Assembly (NCBI RefSeq): GCF_003265705.1
Contig: NW_020313057.1
Location: 7,924,450 to 7,988,449, forward strand
From: Callorhinus ursinus
Lineage: Eukaryota > Chordata > Mammalia > Carnivora > Otariidae
DNA: 64,000 nucleotides
Direction of reading: 5' to 3'
In this document: positions 22,363 through 34,299 of the stretch, one piece after another
Layout of the letters: every line of letters begins with the position of its first letter
Numbering within the stretch: position 1 is the stretch's first letter
Made by a program: the position numbers and the translations under genes
Notes under the pieces: generated by a model
The model's database searches: none
The model's input: only the letters and a program-made list of their open reading frames with translations
Told to the model about the DNA's origin: nothing

Positions 22363-24489
22363 AAATTATTTTTAGGTCACACAGAGACAATAGTCTAGTC
22401 AGGAGAAATATGGCAATGGGAAAGATTGGGAGAGTCTGAGGCCTGCGGAAAATTTTGTGTAAGTATGAATCAAGGGGAAAAGTCGATTAGTTTATTGGTG
22501 TTATCATGACACAATGCACCTTTCTCTCCTCCAACGTTCAGTAGAATCTGCTACTCCCACAAGTTCACATTTTTGTTCCAAGTTTGTTAATGTAGGCTTA
22601 GGGAAAAAAGGAATTAAAAATGTGTGTATATATATATATTTACCTTATTAGTAATACCTCATAAAATGTTGCTCTATTGCTGGTGCAAAATGACTTTCAA
22701 ATATTTCTAGCCTCAGATCATAACTTTCCTGCAGTTGCCAGTTACTGGCCGTAAGGTATATTTTCATGTAGTTAGTTACCTGCTTTGTCTTTTATCTCTA
22801 GCCAAACCCTCCTTCTTTAATCACTGTGGTTTTATGTGTGGGGTAGACTGTCATTGGGGTTCTTCTTTTTTTTAATTTTTATTTCTTAATTGGAGGAGGT
22901 GTGGGTTAGAGATGGGATTACTCTTCTCTGAACTTCTTCCAAACCATCTGGGGCTTAGAGCCCCCAAATTGAATTCAGCATCCAGGTGTGATATTCTCAG
23001 TATTTTGGAAAGCGTGTCCGTCTGTAATGAGATGAGGCATGTCTTCATTTCTGTCACTTAATAGAACTTCTGTGGATAAATATCACTAGACTGCAGCATG
23101 CTTAACTGTTGTCACCTTTACTCTTAATGTAGTTTTGAGTCCAAAAGTGGATATGAGCCAGCTGATATGTCTATTAATCTTAAACAGTTCTTTTGTAAAG
23201 GTTCTCTTTTTTCTGTTCAACAGTACAGTTATCTATTGTTGTGTGAAAAACTACCCCACATCTGAGTGCCATAAAGGATCATTTTGCCCATGATTTGTGG
23301 GGTCAGAATCTGAGGAGAGCTTGGTTGGGTGGGTTATCACCAATCCATGTCGCGTGAGCTGGGGCAGGCGGTGCTGGACAATCCATTTTGAAGATGGTAG
23401 GACACCAACGTGCTCCTTGGTCCATCTCTCTCTTTCTTGTGATTTTTATTCCCTAACCCTCTCCAAATGGCTTAGTTTTCTCAGTCTCACTTCCAGGAAG
23501 GGGTTGGATAACTTTAGCTAGTAGCAATTCTAAACGACTCCAGGGAAAAACTGAGTTAGATGTCCACCCTCGGAGTCAACAGAGTGTGGTCAGGGAGACA
23601 GGAGCCCCAAGAATGCAGCAAAGCCCATGTTGACCTCATCACTGGAAGAGAGCAGTAAATTCTTGGGAAGGGGAAGAGCATTATGCCTCTAATGTGCGGC
23701 CTTTATAAACTGAAAATTCAGTGTTTTTAAAACAAACAGAATTAACCCAATTATATTCTACACAAGTGGCAGTAACAGAAAGGGGATATAAAATTATACA
23801 TATAGGTGACCAAGAAAGTTATATATATACATATATAAGAGTGAATGTTCCTCATCTGCATGAAGTGCTGTCAGAATAATATTTTTGCTTCATTTGAGCA
23901 CCAGTCACCTTAAACTTTTTCTGTAGACCTCGTTCTGCTCACTTCCCACCTGGTCACTTCCTATGCACTTACTTTCCAAATCTAACCCCTTATATTGTAA
24001 GGAGGATGGAGTTCTATAGCCCTCAGTAATGAAAGTCAGGATCTTAGGCCCTAAAACATGGGGATCTATAACTGAGCTACACATAAAGCAAAGGGGCGCA
24101 AGATACTGCTGTGTGTTCAAGACAGAAACAAAAAATTCTTCCCATCTGGGGAAACTGCAAAGAAACTTGTGATCTGCCTGAGGCTATGGATAGAAAGGGA
24201 CACCCTTGAAAACTGGGAAACCCAAGCTGGTACTGTAACCAGTTATAGGTCCAAATTCACATTATACATGTGTAAGTACATCAGACTGATAAATTAATTT
24301 AAGAACTGGTCAGAGAGGTTTACATTTCCTAGTGCCACAGACAAGGTGAATCAATGGCATCTATTATACATCATACAGGACGGCATTTTTAGGGATGGCA
24401 GTAGAATCAAATACTGAGAACATGTGGCTTTAATAACTAAAAATAGTAAAGAAACTTAAAAGACTTGACCTGTTTGAAGGGTGTGCTCC
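22363..24489. other. Mostly unique DNA
   Basis: Contains a short TA run near 22624-22640 and a region at 23224-23520 that resembles an ancient interspersed repeat. Nothing coding recognised. Confidence 0.45.
23224..23520. repeat. Possible ancient interspersed repeat, family not named
   Basis: It begins 'acagttatctattgttgtgt', followed by 'gtggggtcagaatctgagga'. This resembles a common old mammalian repeat that opens with 'ttatctattgctgtgtaaca'. I cannot assign the family from memory. A RepeatMasker run would settle it. Confidence 0.4.
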
Positions 24490-24615
24490 AAGGGATCGAG
24501 CCCCATGTCAGGCTCCCCAGAGGAGTCTGCTTGTCCCTCTCTCCCTGCCCCTACTCTTGTTCTCTCTCTGTCTCTTTCTCTCAAATAAATAAATATTTTT
24601 TAAAAAAGAAAATAT
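24490..24615 (+). mobile_element. 5'-truncated CAN-SINE
   Basis: Only the B-box side (GGATCGAGCCCCATG), the CT-rich body and the AAATAAATAAATATTTTT tail remain. The A-box head is missing. No target duplication seen. Confidence 0.8.
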
Positions 24616-24838
24616 GTCAGTTGATTAAGAACTTTCTCATTCCTTTATACAGCTCAGCTCCAGGTTTCTCAACGGTGTGCCTGTAACATTGTTGTAACAT
24701 TGTTTATTCATTTAGACTTCCTTTTTTGGCCATTGCATGTGATTTATAGAGTTATTTATTTTCTTAAACTGTTTCACATTTGTATCTCCTTTTTTCTGCA
24801 GAGATAACACTGGTCCTAACACAACCAATACATTTACC

Positions 24839-24964
24839 ATTTATTTGCACAGTACTGTAACACACAAAATCTGGGGGATTTCTATTTCCCAAACATTGTC
24901 AAATAGACGTCTACCAAAAAAGAAAATTATGAGGTTTACTTGTAGTATACTTTTGTCCCCAAAA
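24839..24964 (+). repeat. Source of a local inverted duplication
   Basis: This 126-bp unique stretch reappears in reverse complement at 25906-26030 with roughly 90% identity by eye and a 2-nt deletion. Markers are TTTATTTGCACAGTACTGTA here against CAGTACTGTGCAAATAAAT-type sequence there, plus TTGACAATGTTTGGGAA. Confidence 0.88.
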
Positions 24965-25519
24965 TATATCCCACTGAGGGTATTCAGAGGGAGTAATGTG
25001 GTCAAAGTTACCTAGATTTCTGTGTTTTCTGTGTTGCTATGTTATCAATTTGATATAGAGTTAGTAGTTTGTCTAGGCACTCAATTTTAAGTTTTTTTTA
25101 AACCATCACACAAGTAAAATTTAATATTTGAAATGGAAAATATTTTAAAAGTGAAACTTTAAAAAGCAATATGTTTGGAGAACTCATTCTCTTCCCTATC
25201 CCAAATTTTTGCAAAGCGTATATATACATATATATATCCCTTACTTACTTAAATGCTACCTTACTATATGTGTGTATATATACCAAATATACATATGGAT
25301 ATGTATGTGTATGTGCATGTGTAAACATATGCATATATAGATCTCTATTGTTTTAGATATTTTAATAATGTCACCATGAACTGTCTTGTGTGATTTTTTT
25401 TCCAAATCATTGGAGGTACATTTTTATAACAGACTCCTAAAAGTGATATTTCTCCTTCAATGGATGAATTTCTCTAATAAAATGATTTTAAAGAAGACTA
25501 TGCACAGGAAAGATAGCAT

Positions 25520-25725
25520 GACAATTAATAGCATGGGTTCTAGTCCCAGGTCTGTCACTATTAACTATGACATTGGAGAAAATTACCTTGAAATCAGGTT
25601 TTTCTGTCAAAAGAGGAAAACAAAATATATTTCATTAGGGTGGTCATAAAAATTAAGGCAAATTGTGTACATAAACATAAACCTCCTAATGCAATGTCTG
25701 TCATTTAGTAGATGCTTAAATTGAA
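25520..25725 (+). repeat. MIR SINE relic
   Basis: 'agcatgggttctagtcccaggtctgtcac', then the decayed 'gacattgga..aattacc' and 'tcatttagtagatgctta' follow the MIR order of landmarks. It is ancient and diverged, with no tail. Confidence 0.65.
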
Positions 25726-25743
25726 CTCCAAAGTAACAAATTT

Positions 25744-26044
25744 GGGGGGCTGGATGGCTCAGTCAGTTAAGCATCTGTCTTTGGCTCAGGTCATGATCTC
25801 AGGGTCCTGGGATCAAGCCCTGCATCAGGCTCCCTGCTCAGAGGGGAGCCTGCTTCTCCCTCTGCCTGCCGCTCCTTTGGCTTATGCTCTATCTCTTTCT
25901 GTCCCTTTTGGGGACAAAAGTACTACAAGTAAACCTCATAATTTTATTTTTTGGTAGACTTCTATTTGACAATGTTTGGGAAGTAGAAATCCCCCAAATT
26001 TTGAGTGTCTATAGGACTGTGCAAATAAATAAAATCTTTCTAAG
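25744..26044 (+). mobile_element. CAN-SINE interrupted by an inverted local duplicate
   Basis: The SINE head and body run 25744-25905, ending in the CT-rich TCTCTTTCTGTC. The normal tail AAATAAATAAAATCTTTCT resumes at about 26023. Between them, 25906-26030 is a reverse-complement copy of 24839-24964. The whole composite is flanked by one target duplication, AAAGTAACAAATTT (25730-25743) and AAAGTAATAAATTT (26045-26058). The extra block is therefore inside a single insertion. Confidence 0.9.
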
Positions 26045-26058
26045 AAAGTAATAAATTT

Positions 26059-26334
26059 AGCTTTATTAATTTCTCTCATGTAAACTTATATCCTGAGTGA
26101 ATCATGTCATTCTGACAAAACACGATAATTACAGGTTTATAATGAAGCAAGTGTTTTTATATGACTATCTAGTTTCCAGGATGTTCTATAATCAGTAAAA
26201 AATATAGCAAAAATACTGAACATGTGTTTAAGAAAAAGAAAATAATAAATAATTTAACTGTATCCACTTCAAAAAAACTGCTTTCAATTCAATATTGTTG
26301 ATAAAATTCTAGTTAATAAAATTCATACTTACAA
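26059..26334. other. Unique AT-rich DNA
   Basis: No recognisable feature. Confidence 0.5.
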
Positions 26335-26545
26335 CAGGGGCCTGTAAATTTTGGCCCTGGGTCAACTCTGGCAAATAAAGTTTTATTGGGACATAGATAT
26401 GTCCATTCATTTACGTATAGTCCAAGACTGCTTTCACTCCACAAGGACAAAGTTAAGTAACTGTAATACAGACTACATGTCCTACAAAGCCCAACATATT
26501 AAGATCTAGCTTTTTACATAAAAAGTTTGCCAACTCCTGCTTTAG
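26335..26545 (+). mobile_element. hAT-Charlie non-autonomous DNA transposon relic (MER1-like)
   Basis: 'ggcaaataaagttttattgg', 'cattcatttacgtat', 'gactgctttca' and 'aaaagtttgccaactcctg' follow the order of a well-known old mammalian hAT repeat. I believe it is the MER1 group, but the exact name is from memory. Confidence 0.65.
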
Positions 26546-27285
26546 AATTATAATACAGTGCTACACAATTTTTGTTAATATTTCAAGAATATTTCTTAAT
26601 TTCTACCACCTGAACACTGCTTCAAATTATCCATTACTTGTCTCAGCATGGAATCACATCATTTATTTAGCCTCTCCTCTTTGTTAAATATTTGGTTGTT
26701 TTCATATCTTGAGTTGTACAAAATAGTGAGCCTCTTAAGTCTTATAGGACCCCTTGCTATCCATTTGAAATACCTATACATGTTTCTATCTTTCTATATT
26801 GTTTGCTATGGAAAGAAAATATATACATATGCATTCCATAGGGAAAATTTCTGGGTCAAAAGTGTGTGATCATTTTCATGTGTCTTGATCTCTTGATCTA
26901 TTTTGCTCTGTAAAAAGGTTTAAATTAACTTCCAGTGCTAGCAGAAGGTTTTGGAACTCAGATCCCTAGAATTAGATAGTATTATGTTTTAAATTTCTAT
27001 TAAATGAGCTAAAATTAAACCTAAGTACTTAGTCACTTTACATATATTTGATTAATAAAAGTCTTAAAATTTTTTCATCTATTTCCTTAATGTCTACATT
27101 CACTGATGTGTTAATAGTCCAGTCACATACTTTGTTAGGTTTTGTAGACTTTTGTTTTCCTCTGTGAATTTGTACAACTTCAGGCTAACGAAATAGGAAT
27201 CAAAACGGGGAAGGTCTGCCCTAATCCAGCATCGATATGAGAGTCAGTTTGGATATTGGAAACTAGGGAACACTAATCCAAATCA
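26546..27285. other. Unique AT-rich DNA
   Basis: No gene or repeat recognised. Confidence 0.5.
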
Positions 27286-27402
27286 ACTCAATATTTATTA
27301 AATGTATTCTGTCTCAGAAATTGTGCTAGGCACTGGGATAAAAGAATGAGCCAGACTCATCCTTGTACTCCAGGAGTTAAATTCTCTGATAATTTAGGAA
27401 CT
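27286..27402 (-). repeat. L2 LINE 3'-end relic
   Basis: 'tatttattaaatgtattctgt..attgtgctaggcactggga' is the reverse complement of the L2 3' end. Ancient and diverged. Confidence 0.65.
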
Positions 27403-27418
27403 AATAATGAGATATCAA

Positions 27419-27618
27419 TGGGGCACCTGGACGGCTCAGTTGGTTAAGCTTCCAACTCTTGATTTCGGCTCCGGTCTTGATCTTGAGGTTATGGGATTGA
27501 GTCCCTCACTGGGCTCTGTGCTCAGCGGGGAGTCTGCTTGGAATTCTCTCTCCCTCTCCCTCTACCCCTCTCCCCTACTCGCGCTCTCTAAATAAATAAA
27601 TAAATAAATAAAATCTTA
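27419..27618 (+). mobile_element. CAN-SINE
   Basis: GGGGCACCTGGACGGCTCAGTTGG head and an (AAAT)n AAAATCTT tail. The target duplication is AATAATGAGATATCAA (27403-27418) and AATAATGATATATCAA (27619-27634), 16 bp with one mismatch. Confidence 0.93.
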
Positions 27619-27634
27619 AATAATGATATATCAA

Positions 27635-28256
27635 GATTTTGGAAATTCTAAGGTGGAAGTACACTTCATAGGTACCATGTTACCTTTGTTGTTCTCTCTC
27701 TCGATCATCCTTAACATTACTTTTGCTCACAAATGATTTTCTTAGTGTTTTGAAATATTTATATGATATTTAGTAGATTATAAGGTAATAACTATATATT
27801 ATTTAACATTGGAACTCAAGAGAATATTTTTCATCCTGTCTGGAAGTGGGGGAAAGACTTGGTTTAGACAGTTGGAAATATTGGCAATGTGCCCAAGCCA
27901 AAATACTGCAAATGAAAAATTAGGTAAGTTTTTAGCTTTTCCTATATAAAATCCACACTACCTTGGGAATAATTTGTTTTTCGTCATTACCTGTTACCTC
28001 TTCATGTACTTGGGTATTGCTTCAAATTTTAAGTGTCCACAGTGAGTTACTAGTGACTAAGCCTGTCTTTGAAATTCATTCCGGCCACCAGGAATGTTAT
28101 TTGACACCATTCGATGGTGTGTAGAGCTGCCCCTGCAAGCTTACAAAAGCTGATGATGGCCATCTCTTTGCATCCATGCATTCAGTAGTGTCATGTTGGT
28201 AACTTGAAATAAACCATAGTGGGAGTGTATACACCATGGGAATAGGCAAATGCTCT
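27635..28256. other. Unique DNA
   Basis: Nothing recognised. Confidence 0.5.
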
Positions 28257-28274
28257 AAATCAGGCTGCCTTCCC

Positions 28275-28463
28275 TTCAAACTGAGGGTTCTAGAGCAGAG
28301 GGGGCTGGGAGGATGGGTTAGCATGGTGATGGGTATTAAGGAGGGCACGTATTGAATGGGGCACTGGGTGTTATACGCAAACAATGACTCATGGAACACT
28401 ACATCAAAAATGAATGATGTAATGTATGGTGATTAACATAACATAATAAAATAAAATTTTAAA
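28275..28463 (+). mobile_element. 5'-truncated L1, 3' UTR only
   Basis: It matches the L1 3' UTR ('aaactgagggttctagag', 'gggcactgggtgttata') with an A-rich tail. Target duplication: AAATCAGGCTGCCTTCCC (28257-28274) and AAATCAGGCTACCTTCCC (28464-28481), 18 bp with one mismatch. That defines a 189-bp insertion. Confidence 0.93.
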
Positions 28464-28864
28464 AAATCAGGCTACCTTCCCACTCCCACACGGGGAATGA
28501 ATTGTTAAGCATTTATAAGCATGCTGCTTCTCCTAATCTGACATTTCTAATCAGTCCCTTGTAAAAACTCGTAATTTCTCTCTAAATTACATGAGAATTG
28601 TTCTCTCAACCCAAACTAGCATCCATTATAAACCTGGAATCAGCAACACACTATATTTCCCTGTAAACACCCACAAGCCAACTTGTAGATGGTAATAATC
28701 ATAAGCGTAATGAGGAAGGAAGCTATGATGCCGTCAGAGAGAGGGAGCGAAAGGAAATCTCCTGACAACTATATATAACTAAACTGTGTACACATCAGCT
28801 TAGAATACCCTCAATCTTGATGTACGGTCATCAGTTCCTAAATTATCAGATAATTTATTCCTAT

Positions 28865-28945
28865 GATGGAGTTTCCTGTATCCCAGGGCTTAGGACAATA
28901 TCTGCCAGAGTAGGCTTAATAAATGTGGACTTGATTTGAATTAAG
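28865..28945 (+). repeat. L2 LINE 3'-end scrap
   Basis: 'ctgtatcccagggcttagga..aggcttaataaatgt' follows the sense strand of the L2 3' end. Confidence 0.55.
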
Positions 28946-29007
28946 GTTTTCCCCAACTCTATCACCTAAAATGATTTTAATGCAGATTAAGTAAGACTTC
29001 CCTTACT

Positions 29008-29059
29008 ATATGCAACCTCACATTCTATTTTTCAGAATATAGAATGTGAGGTTGCATAT
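29008..29059. repeat. Perfect inverted repeat, 21-bp arms, 10-nt loop
   Basis: Left arm 29008-29028 contains TGCAACCTCACATTCTAT; right arm 29039-29059 is its exact reverse complement; the loop is TTTTCAGAAT. Two perfect 21-bp arms are far beyond chance in a 64-kb window. Confidence 0.95.
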
Positions 29060-29756
29060 CAGGTGTGTCTTTATGTTTTTAACTACTAAGATATTAATAA
29101 AATTTTCATATTTCATAATTTTCATATTATGCCACTTAAATTTTTTTTAATTTTCAGGTATGGTATGACCAACACAAAATTAATCTATCCAAGGATATTT
29201 TGTTCTGACATGTTTAAGTAACAGTGTAGTGAATTCCTGGCTTTAGCTACTATTGTGTAACTATAAAAATACCCAATTTAAAAAATCAGGTAGAAGTGAA
29301 TCACTTCTCCCTTTCACTTTCTCTTTTTCTCTTTTACTTGTGTTTTAACAAAATGGGTATAACATTTTCTTCATTATTAATCAGCGTCCATTTTTAAACT
29401 TTTTAAAACGTAGTGAGTCATACAAAGAATGAAATAGAACAGGTATTCTCACAGTTGGCAAAAATTTGTATCCTGACAAAACTTTAGTCAGGCTCCAAGA
29501 ACTTCACCTATACAGCCTCTGCATACTCCCTTGTAAAATCTAGTTTTAGCAAGAATCTAAATTCTAAATCCAGTTCTATACGAGGTCTCTTCTCCCCTGC
29601 TGTGATAATGCCAAGTAAAATCTGTTTTTACCACTTTCCTACCTAGCTTTGGTTTTTCTTTGACACAGGCACCTTTAGTATTATTGCATATATTCATTCA
29701 CAGTAATACTCCCCTACTTATTTCCTTCATGATACTCTTCAACATATATAATTTTC

Positions 29757-29931
29757 AGGCGCCTGGGTGGCTCCCTTGGTTAAACGGCTGCCTTCAGCTC
29801 AGGCCATGATCCTGGAGTCCCAGGATCGAGTCCCACATCGGGCTCCCTGCTCAGCGGGGAGTCTGCTTCTCCCTCTGACCCTCTTCCCTCTCGCGCTCTC
29901 TATCTCTCTCTCAAATAAATAAATAAAATCA
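29757..29931 (+). mobile_element. CAN-SINE
   Basis: AGGCGCCTGGGTGGCTCCCTTGG head, GGATCGAGTCCC B-box, CT-rich body and an AAATAAATAAAATC tail. Target duplication: AACATATATAATTTTC (29741-29756) and AACATACATAATTTTC (29932-29947), 16 bp with one mismatch. Confidence 0.93.
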
Positions 29932-30308
29932 AACATACATAATTTTCTTGTTAGTTTATTTAATTATGTGTTTTTATTTTCCTACCACACCAAAAAGTGC
30001 AGACCTGGGCTGTTTGGATCATACTCGTATTCTCTCTTTGGCGTCTGTCCTGCACTGGGCACATGGGGGTTGGGGGAGAGGTATTTGTTATAGCATCACA
30101 TTCTGCCTTATTTGTACCTTGTTAGTACCACTGGAATTCGTTTATCCCTTTTGTTTCTGGCTCCACTGTCATCCTTCCAGAATGTCACTTCTTGCCAGAA
30201 CATGGCAATAGAATCTTCCCAAGTTAGCCTCTCTAGCAGTCTGTCCCTCCAAATCATCCCCTCTCTGTTTGCCTCCAGAGAGCAGGCGCTGACGCACATA
30301 TTTTAATA

Positions 30309-31340
30309 CTCTGCATCAGATGGGTAGTCTTTTATTTTCATTTGTGATTTGCTTTATTTGAGTCTTCTTTTTTCTTAGATACTTTACTAAAGGTTTGTCA
30401 ATTTTGCTGGTCTTTGAGAAAACAAATCCTGGTTTCACTGATTTTTTTTTCTACTTTCTGTTCTCTATTTATGTTTATTTATGCTCTCATCTTTATTATT
30501 TTCTTTCTTATGTTAATTTTGGTTTCATTTATTTTCTTCTTGTCTAGTTTCTTGCAGTGTAGGGCTAGAATATTTTTGAAATCTTTCTTCTTTCTTAATA
30601 TACATATTTATTGTTATATACTTCCTTCTTAGTATTGCTTTTGCTGCATCCCATAAGTTTGGGTTTATTGTGTGTTCATTTTCATTGTTTTCTCAAGCTA
30701 TTTTCCAACTCCCTTTTTGATTTCTTTTTTGGCCCACTAGTTGTTCAAGAGTGTGTTGTTTAATTTCCACATATTTTTGAATTTTCTAGCTTTCTTTCTG
30801 CTACTGATATCTAGCCCCATTCTTTTCTGGTTGGAAAACATTTGGGATGATTTCCATCTTTTTACATTTCTTAGACTTATATTCTGACCTAACATGTTAT
30901 CTATCTTGGAGAATGTTCCTTGTGCACTCATGAAGGAAGTATATTCTGCTGCTGGATGGAATATTCCATTAGGTCCATTTGGTCTATAGTGGTTGAGTCC
31001 TCTGTTTCCTTCACTGATGTCCTGTCTGGATGTTCTAAACATTATTGTAGGTTGGATGTTGAAATCTTCTGCTACTATTGTGTTGCTTGTTTCTTTCTCT
31101 GACAGTTTTGTCAATGTTTGCCTCATATATTTAGGTGCTGATGTTGGGTACAGATATATTTATAATTGTTATATCTTCCTGGTGAATGGACCCTTCTTTC
31201 CTCTTTGTAGGATGTCCTTATTTGTTTCTTTGGACAGTTTTTGACTTGAAGCCTAACATCTGCTATAAATATTGCCACCCCTGCTCCCTTTTAGTTGCCA
31301 TTTGCATGGAGTATCTTTTTCCATTTCTTCATTTTCAGCC
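30309..31340 (-). mobile_element. Ancient L1 (L1M type), downstream segment
   Basis: The minus strand encodes decayed ORF2. A 129-codon stretch at 30737-31126 shows endonuclease relics (IVAEDFNIQ in place of GDFN; GTFSKIDNMLG in place of FSRIDHILG). Other frames carry adjacent pieces. It is more diverged than the two young L1s and interrupted by a SINE at 31358. Confidence 0.85.
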
Positions 31341-31357
31341 TAAAGGTATCTTTAATT

Positions 31358-31603
31358 TTTTTTTTAAAAAGATTTATTTACTTTAGAGAGAGGGAGACAG
31401 AGCCCATGATCAGGGGGTGGGGCAGAGGGAAAAGAGAGAGAGAACATCCTCAAGCAGATTCCCCACTGAACCTGGAGCCCAAGGCAGGGCTTAATCCCAT
31501 GACCCTGAGATCATGACCTGAACTGAAACCAAGAGTTCAGTTCAAGAGTTCAGTTCTCGGTTCAGATCTCAAACCAAGATCGACTGAGCCACCTGGGCAC
31601 CCC
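31358..31603 (-). mobile_element. CAN-SINE inserted in the ancient L1
   Basis: GGGGTGCCCAGGTGGCTCAGTCGATC head on the minus strand and a T-rich plus-strand start. Near the head a motif around GAGTTCAGTTC is repeated (31530-31575), making it longer than usual. Target duplication: TAAAGGTATCTTTAATT (31341-31357) and TAAATGTGTCTTTAATT (31604-31620), both within L1 sequence. Confidence 0.92.
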
Positions 31604-31620
31604 TAAATGTGTCTTTAATT

Positions 31621-32517
31621 CTAAGGTGAGTTTCTCCTTGGCAGCATACAGTGGATCTTGTTTTCTGTTGTTATTGTTTTAATCCATTCAGTTATTTTAT
31701 GTCTTTTGAAGAATTAAGCCTGTTACATTTAAAGTAATTATTGATAGGGGAAAATTTACTATTGTTGTTTTGCTAAGTGTTTTCTGTCAGTTTCAGAGCC
31801 CATTTGTTCCTCTTTCTCTTGCTAGAGTCCTTTGTGCTTCATTGATTTTCTTGTAGTAACACACTTTGATTCCTTTCTCATTTTCTTGTGTATGATCTGT
31901 AGCTATTTTCTTTGTGAATACCATGAGGCTTCCATTAAACAACTGATCGTCATCACAATCTATTTAAGCTGATAACAATTTAAGTTTAATCACACACAAA
32001 AACTATAGTTTTACTTCTCCCCCTTCCACTTATGTTATTGATGTTACACATGACACCTTTTTATGGCATTATCCATAGACATATTTTTATTGCTTTGGTT
32101 ATTTTTATACTTTTGCCTTTTACCTTCTATGCCAGAATTAAAAGTACAAATTATATGCACCATTGTCACAGTATTCCCCCAGGCACCTGGTGTCCACTGG
32201 GTTGTGTCAGTCCTCTGAAACAGTGAAGACAAAAGCTAATCCCTTGGACAGACCCTAAAAATTCAGAATGTTGGAGGTATTGTCCTGGAAGTTTTCTCCA
32301 AATGATATAACACTGTTTCCTGGGGAGAGAATACAGAGAGAGAATACCCCAATTTTTTTAACCAGCATCCATATGGCTGGTCACAAAATTGGGGTGAGTT
32401 TTCTGTTTTGTTTTGTTTTGTTTTTTAATAAAAGAAATTGATCAGTGTATTGTTGAAATTGGTTTCTCCATGGGAGGAAGGAGCTTCTTGTTCTGTCATC
32501 TTGTTGATCACATCCTA
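31621..32517 (-). mobile_element. Ancient L1 (L1M type), upstream segment
   Basis: Continues the element of 30309-31340 past the SINE. On the minus strand this is the region around the ORF2 start and upstream ('attaagcctgttacatttaa', 'taagctgataacaatttaag'), ending near 'tctgtcatcttgttgatcac', which resembles an L1 5' end. No ORF of note remains. Confidence 0.7.
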
Positions 32518-33694
32518 AAGGAATTAATTGATATGAGGCTGTCATTGATGTTTGGCACTTTTTATTGGGAGTTTAAAGGAAAATGAAACAACTATGATGT
32601 AGGCAATGAGATTTAAAGTAAAAAGAGGAGAATCCAAAGAATCTGTAAATCTGCCAACTCTAAATGATCCTACAAATACATGGAGTTGAGTATTTGACTT
32701 TAAAACCATCCTTCACCGATGTCTATAGAAAGTCTATGTCAGGGTTGTTTCATTATTGTTGTTGTTATGTTGTTGTTTGTTTCCCCTCACAAAGCAAAAT
32801 TAAATAGGACTGCTGTTAGGGTATGTAGAAACTGAAATGTTACCAATTTCAAGACTACAGAATTTTGTTGCTGATAGTTTGGGTTTGGGTATCTTGACAT
32901 TGGTTTTCTCATGGGAAATACTAGCTCTCAGATTAGACAGTGAAAACACACAGGAGATCACCCCCCTTAATTGCAAATAGAAACTTCCATTCATTCCAAT
33001 GTGCTTCACAACCAGAGTTCCCAGAAGGAGACCTTTCTTCAAATTTCCTGCTGAAAACAATTAAAGTCTATATTCCAGGAAAAGAGAGTTAATAATATCT
33101 CAGCAACCAAACTCTCTTTCCTTGTAGGAAAAGAAAAAGCACCAGGAAGATTGCATGGTAGAAAGAATAGAAATAAACAAATGAGGTACCCCACTATGGG
33201 AGGCTATTCAGCTGAGCAATGAGTGAATCCTTCTCTGAGAAGTGTCTGCTTGATTCTTTGGGGTCCCCGTAGCCTCTGACCCAGATCCTCAGAAGTGAGC
33301 AAGATGGTCTGTTAATGTATGGAGTCTGCTAGAATAGACACACCTCATTAGAGAAGGAAACACAAGGCTAAATTGCAAGGGAACATCATGTTCAGAGAGA
33401 GATCTGCTCTAATAGCAAAACTCTTAGACTACTCTAGCTAAAGAATCTTGGAAATATCTAGTACTATCTCCTTATTCCAAAGATGAAAAAATTGAGTTCC
33501 AGAACCATAGGGGATCCCCAAAAAGGATCATGCCTTTTACATTTTTTTAATACTACACAAGCATAGACAATTAACTTTTCCTTGCCTATGAGTTTGGTGT
33601 GTATCCACCTTAAATGCATTGCAGCAATATAGCCACCCAAAAGTATATCAACATTGTTGAGTTTATGGTCAAAACAAAAATACGGACACGACCT
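32518..33694. other. Unique DNA
   Basis: No gene or clear repeat recognised. Confidence 0.5.
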
Positions 33695-34050
33695 TGCTTG
33701 AGCAGCTCATTTAAACTTTCTGAAAGTTAACTTCCTCATCTGCAAAATAGAAATATAAGAATACCTATCTTGGGGCGCCTGGGTGGCTCAGTTGGTTAAG
33801 CATCTGACTTTGATTTCAGCTCAGGTCACAATCTCAGGGTTGTGAGATCAAGCCTCATGTTGGGCTCACGTTCCATGCTCAGTGCAGAGTCTGCTTATAC
33901 CTCTCCCTCTGCTCCTCCCCCACCTCAAATAAATAAATAAATAAATAATAAGTAAATAAATAAATAAAATCTTCAAAAACAAATAAAAATACCAATCTTG
34001 AAGAACTATTATAAGATTACAAAGAAAATATGAGAAAATGTAATATAAAT
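33695..34050 (+). repeat. MIR relic split by a SINE
   Basis: 'ctttctgaaagttaacttcctcatctgcaaaat' before the SINE and 'gaagaactattataagattac' after it are the two halves of a MIR, rejoined through the SINE target duplication at 33760-33772 and 33988-34000. Confidence 0.65.
33773..33987 (+). mobile_element. CAN-SINE inserted in a MIR
   Basis: GGGCGCCTGGGTGGCTCAGTTGG head and an expanded (AAAT)n tail. Target duplication: AATACCTATCTTG (33760-33772) and AATACCAATCTTG (33988-34000). Confidence 0.92.
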
Positions 34051-34299
34051 CAGTTGCTACAATCCAAACATTAATGATTACTATTACCATGAAATATATT
34101 AGCTGGTAGGTATGTGAACACTTAAAAGAATTCACGAGAATCGTGGCATTTTATTGCTAGAAGTTATTTTGGGAACTATTTAGTCCCTTCACCTGTTAGA
34201 TGTGAAACAAATGACTTCCAAAAATATGGAATGCCTCAACCACAGCCATGCGGTCGGTGAATGAAAGGTCTATACTCAGCATTTGATTTAGATTCACTC

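Larger units (their letters stand above)
28482..29740. other. Unique DNA with an L2 scrap and a palindrome
   Basis: Includes an L2 3' scrap near 28865-28945 and the palindrome at 29008-29059. Otherwise nothing recognised. Confidence 0.5.
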
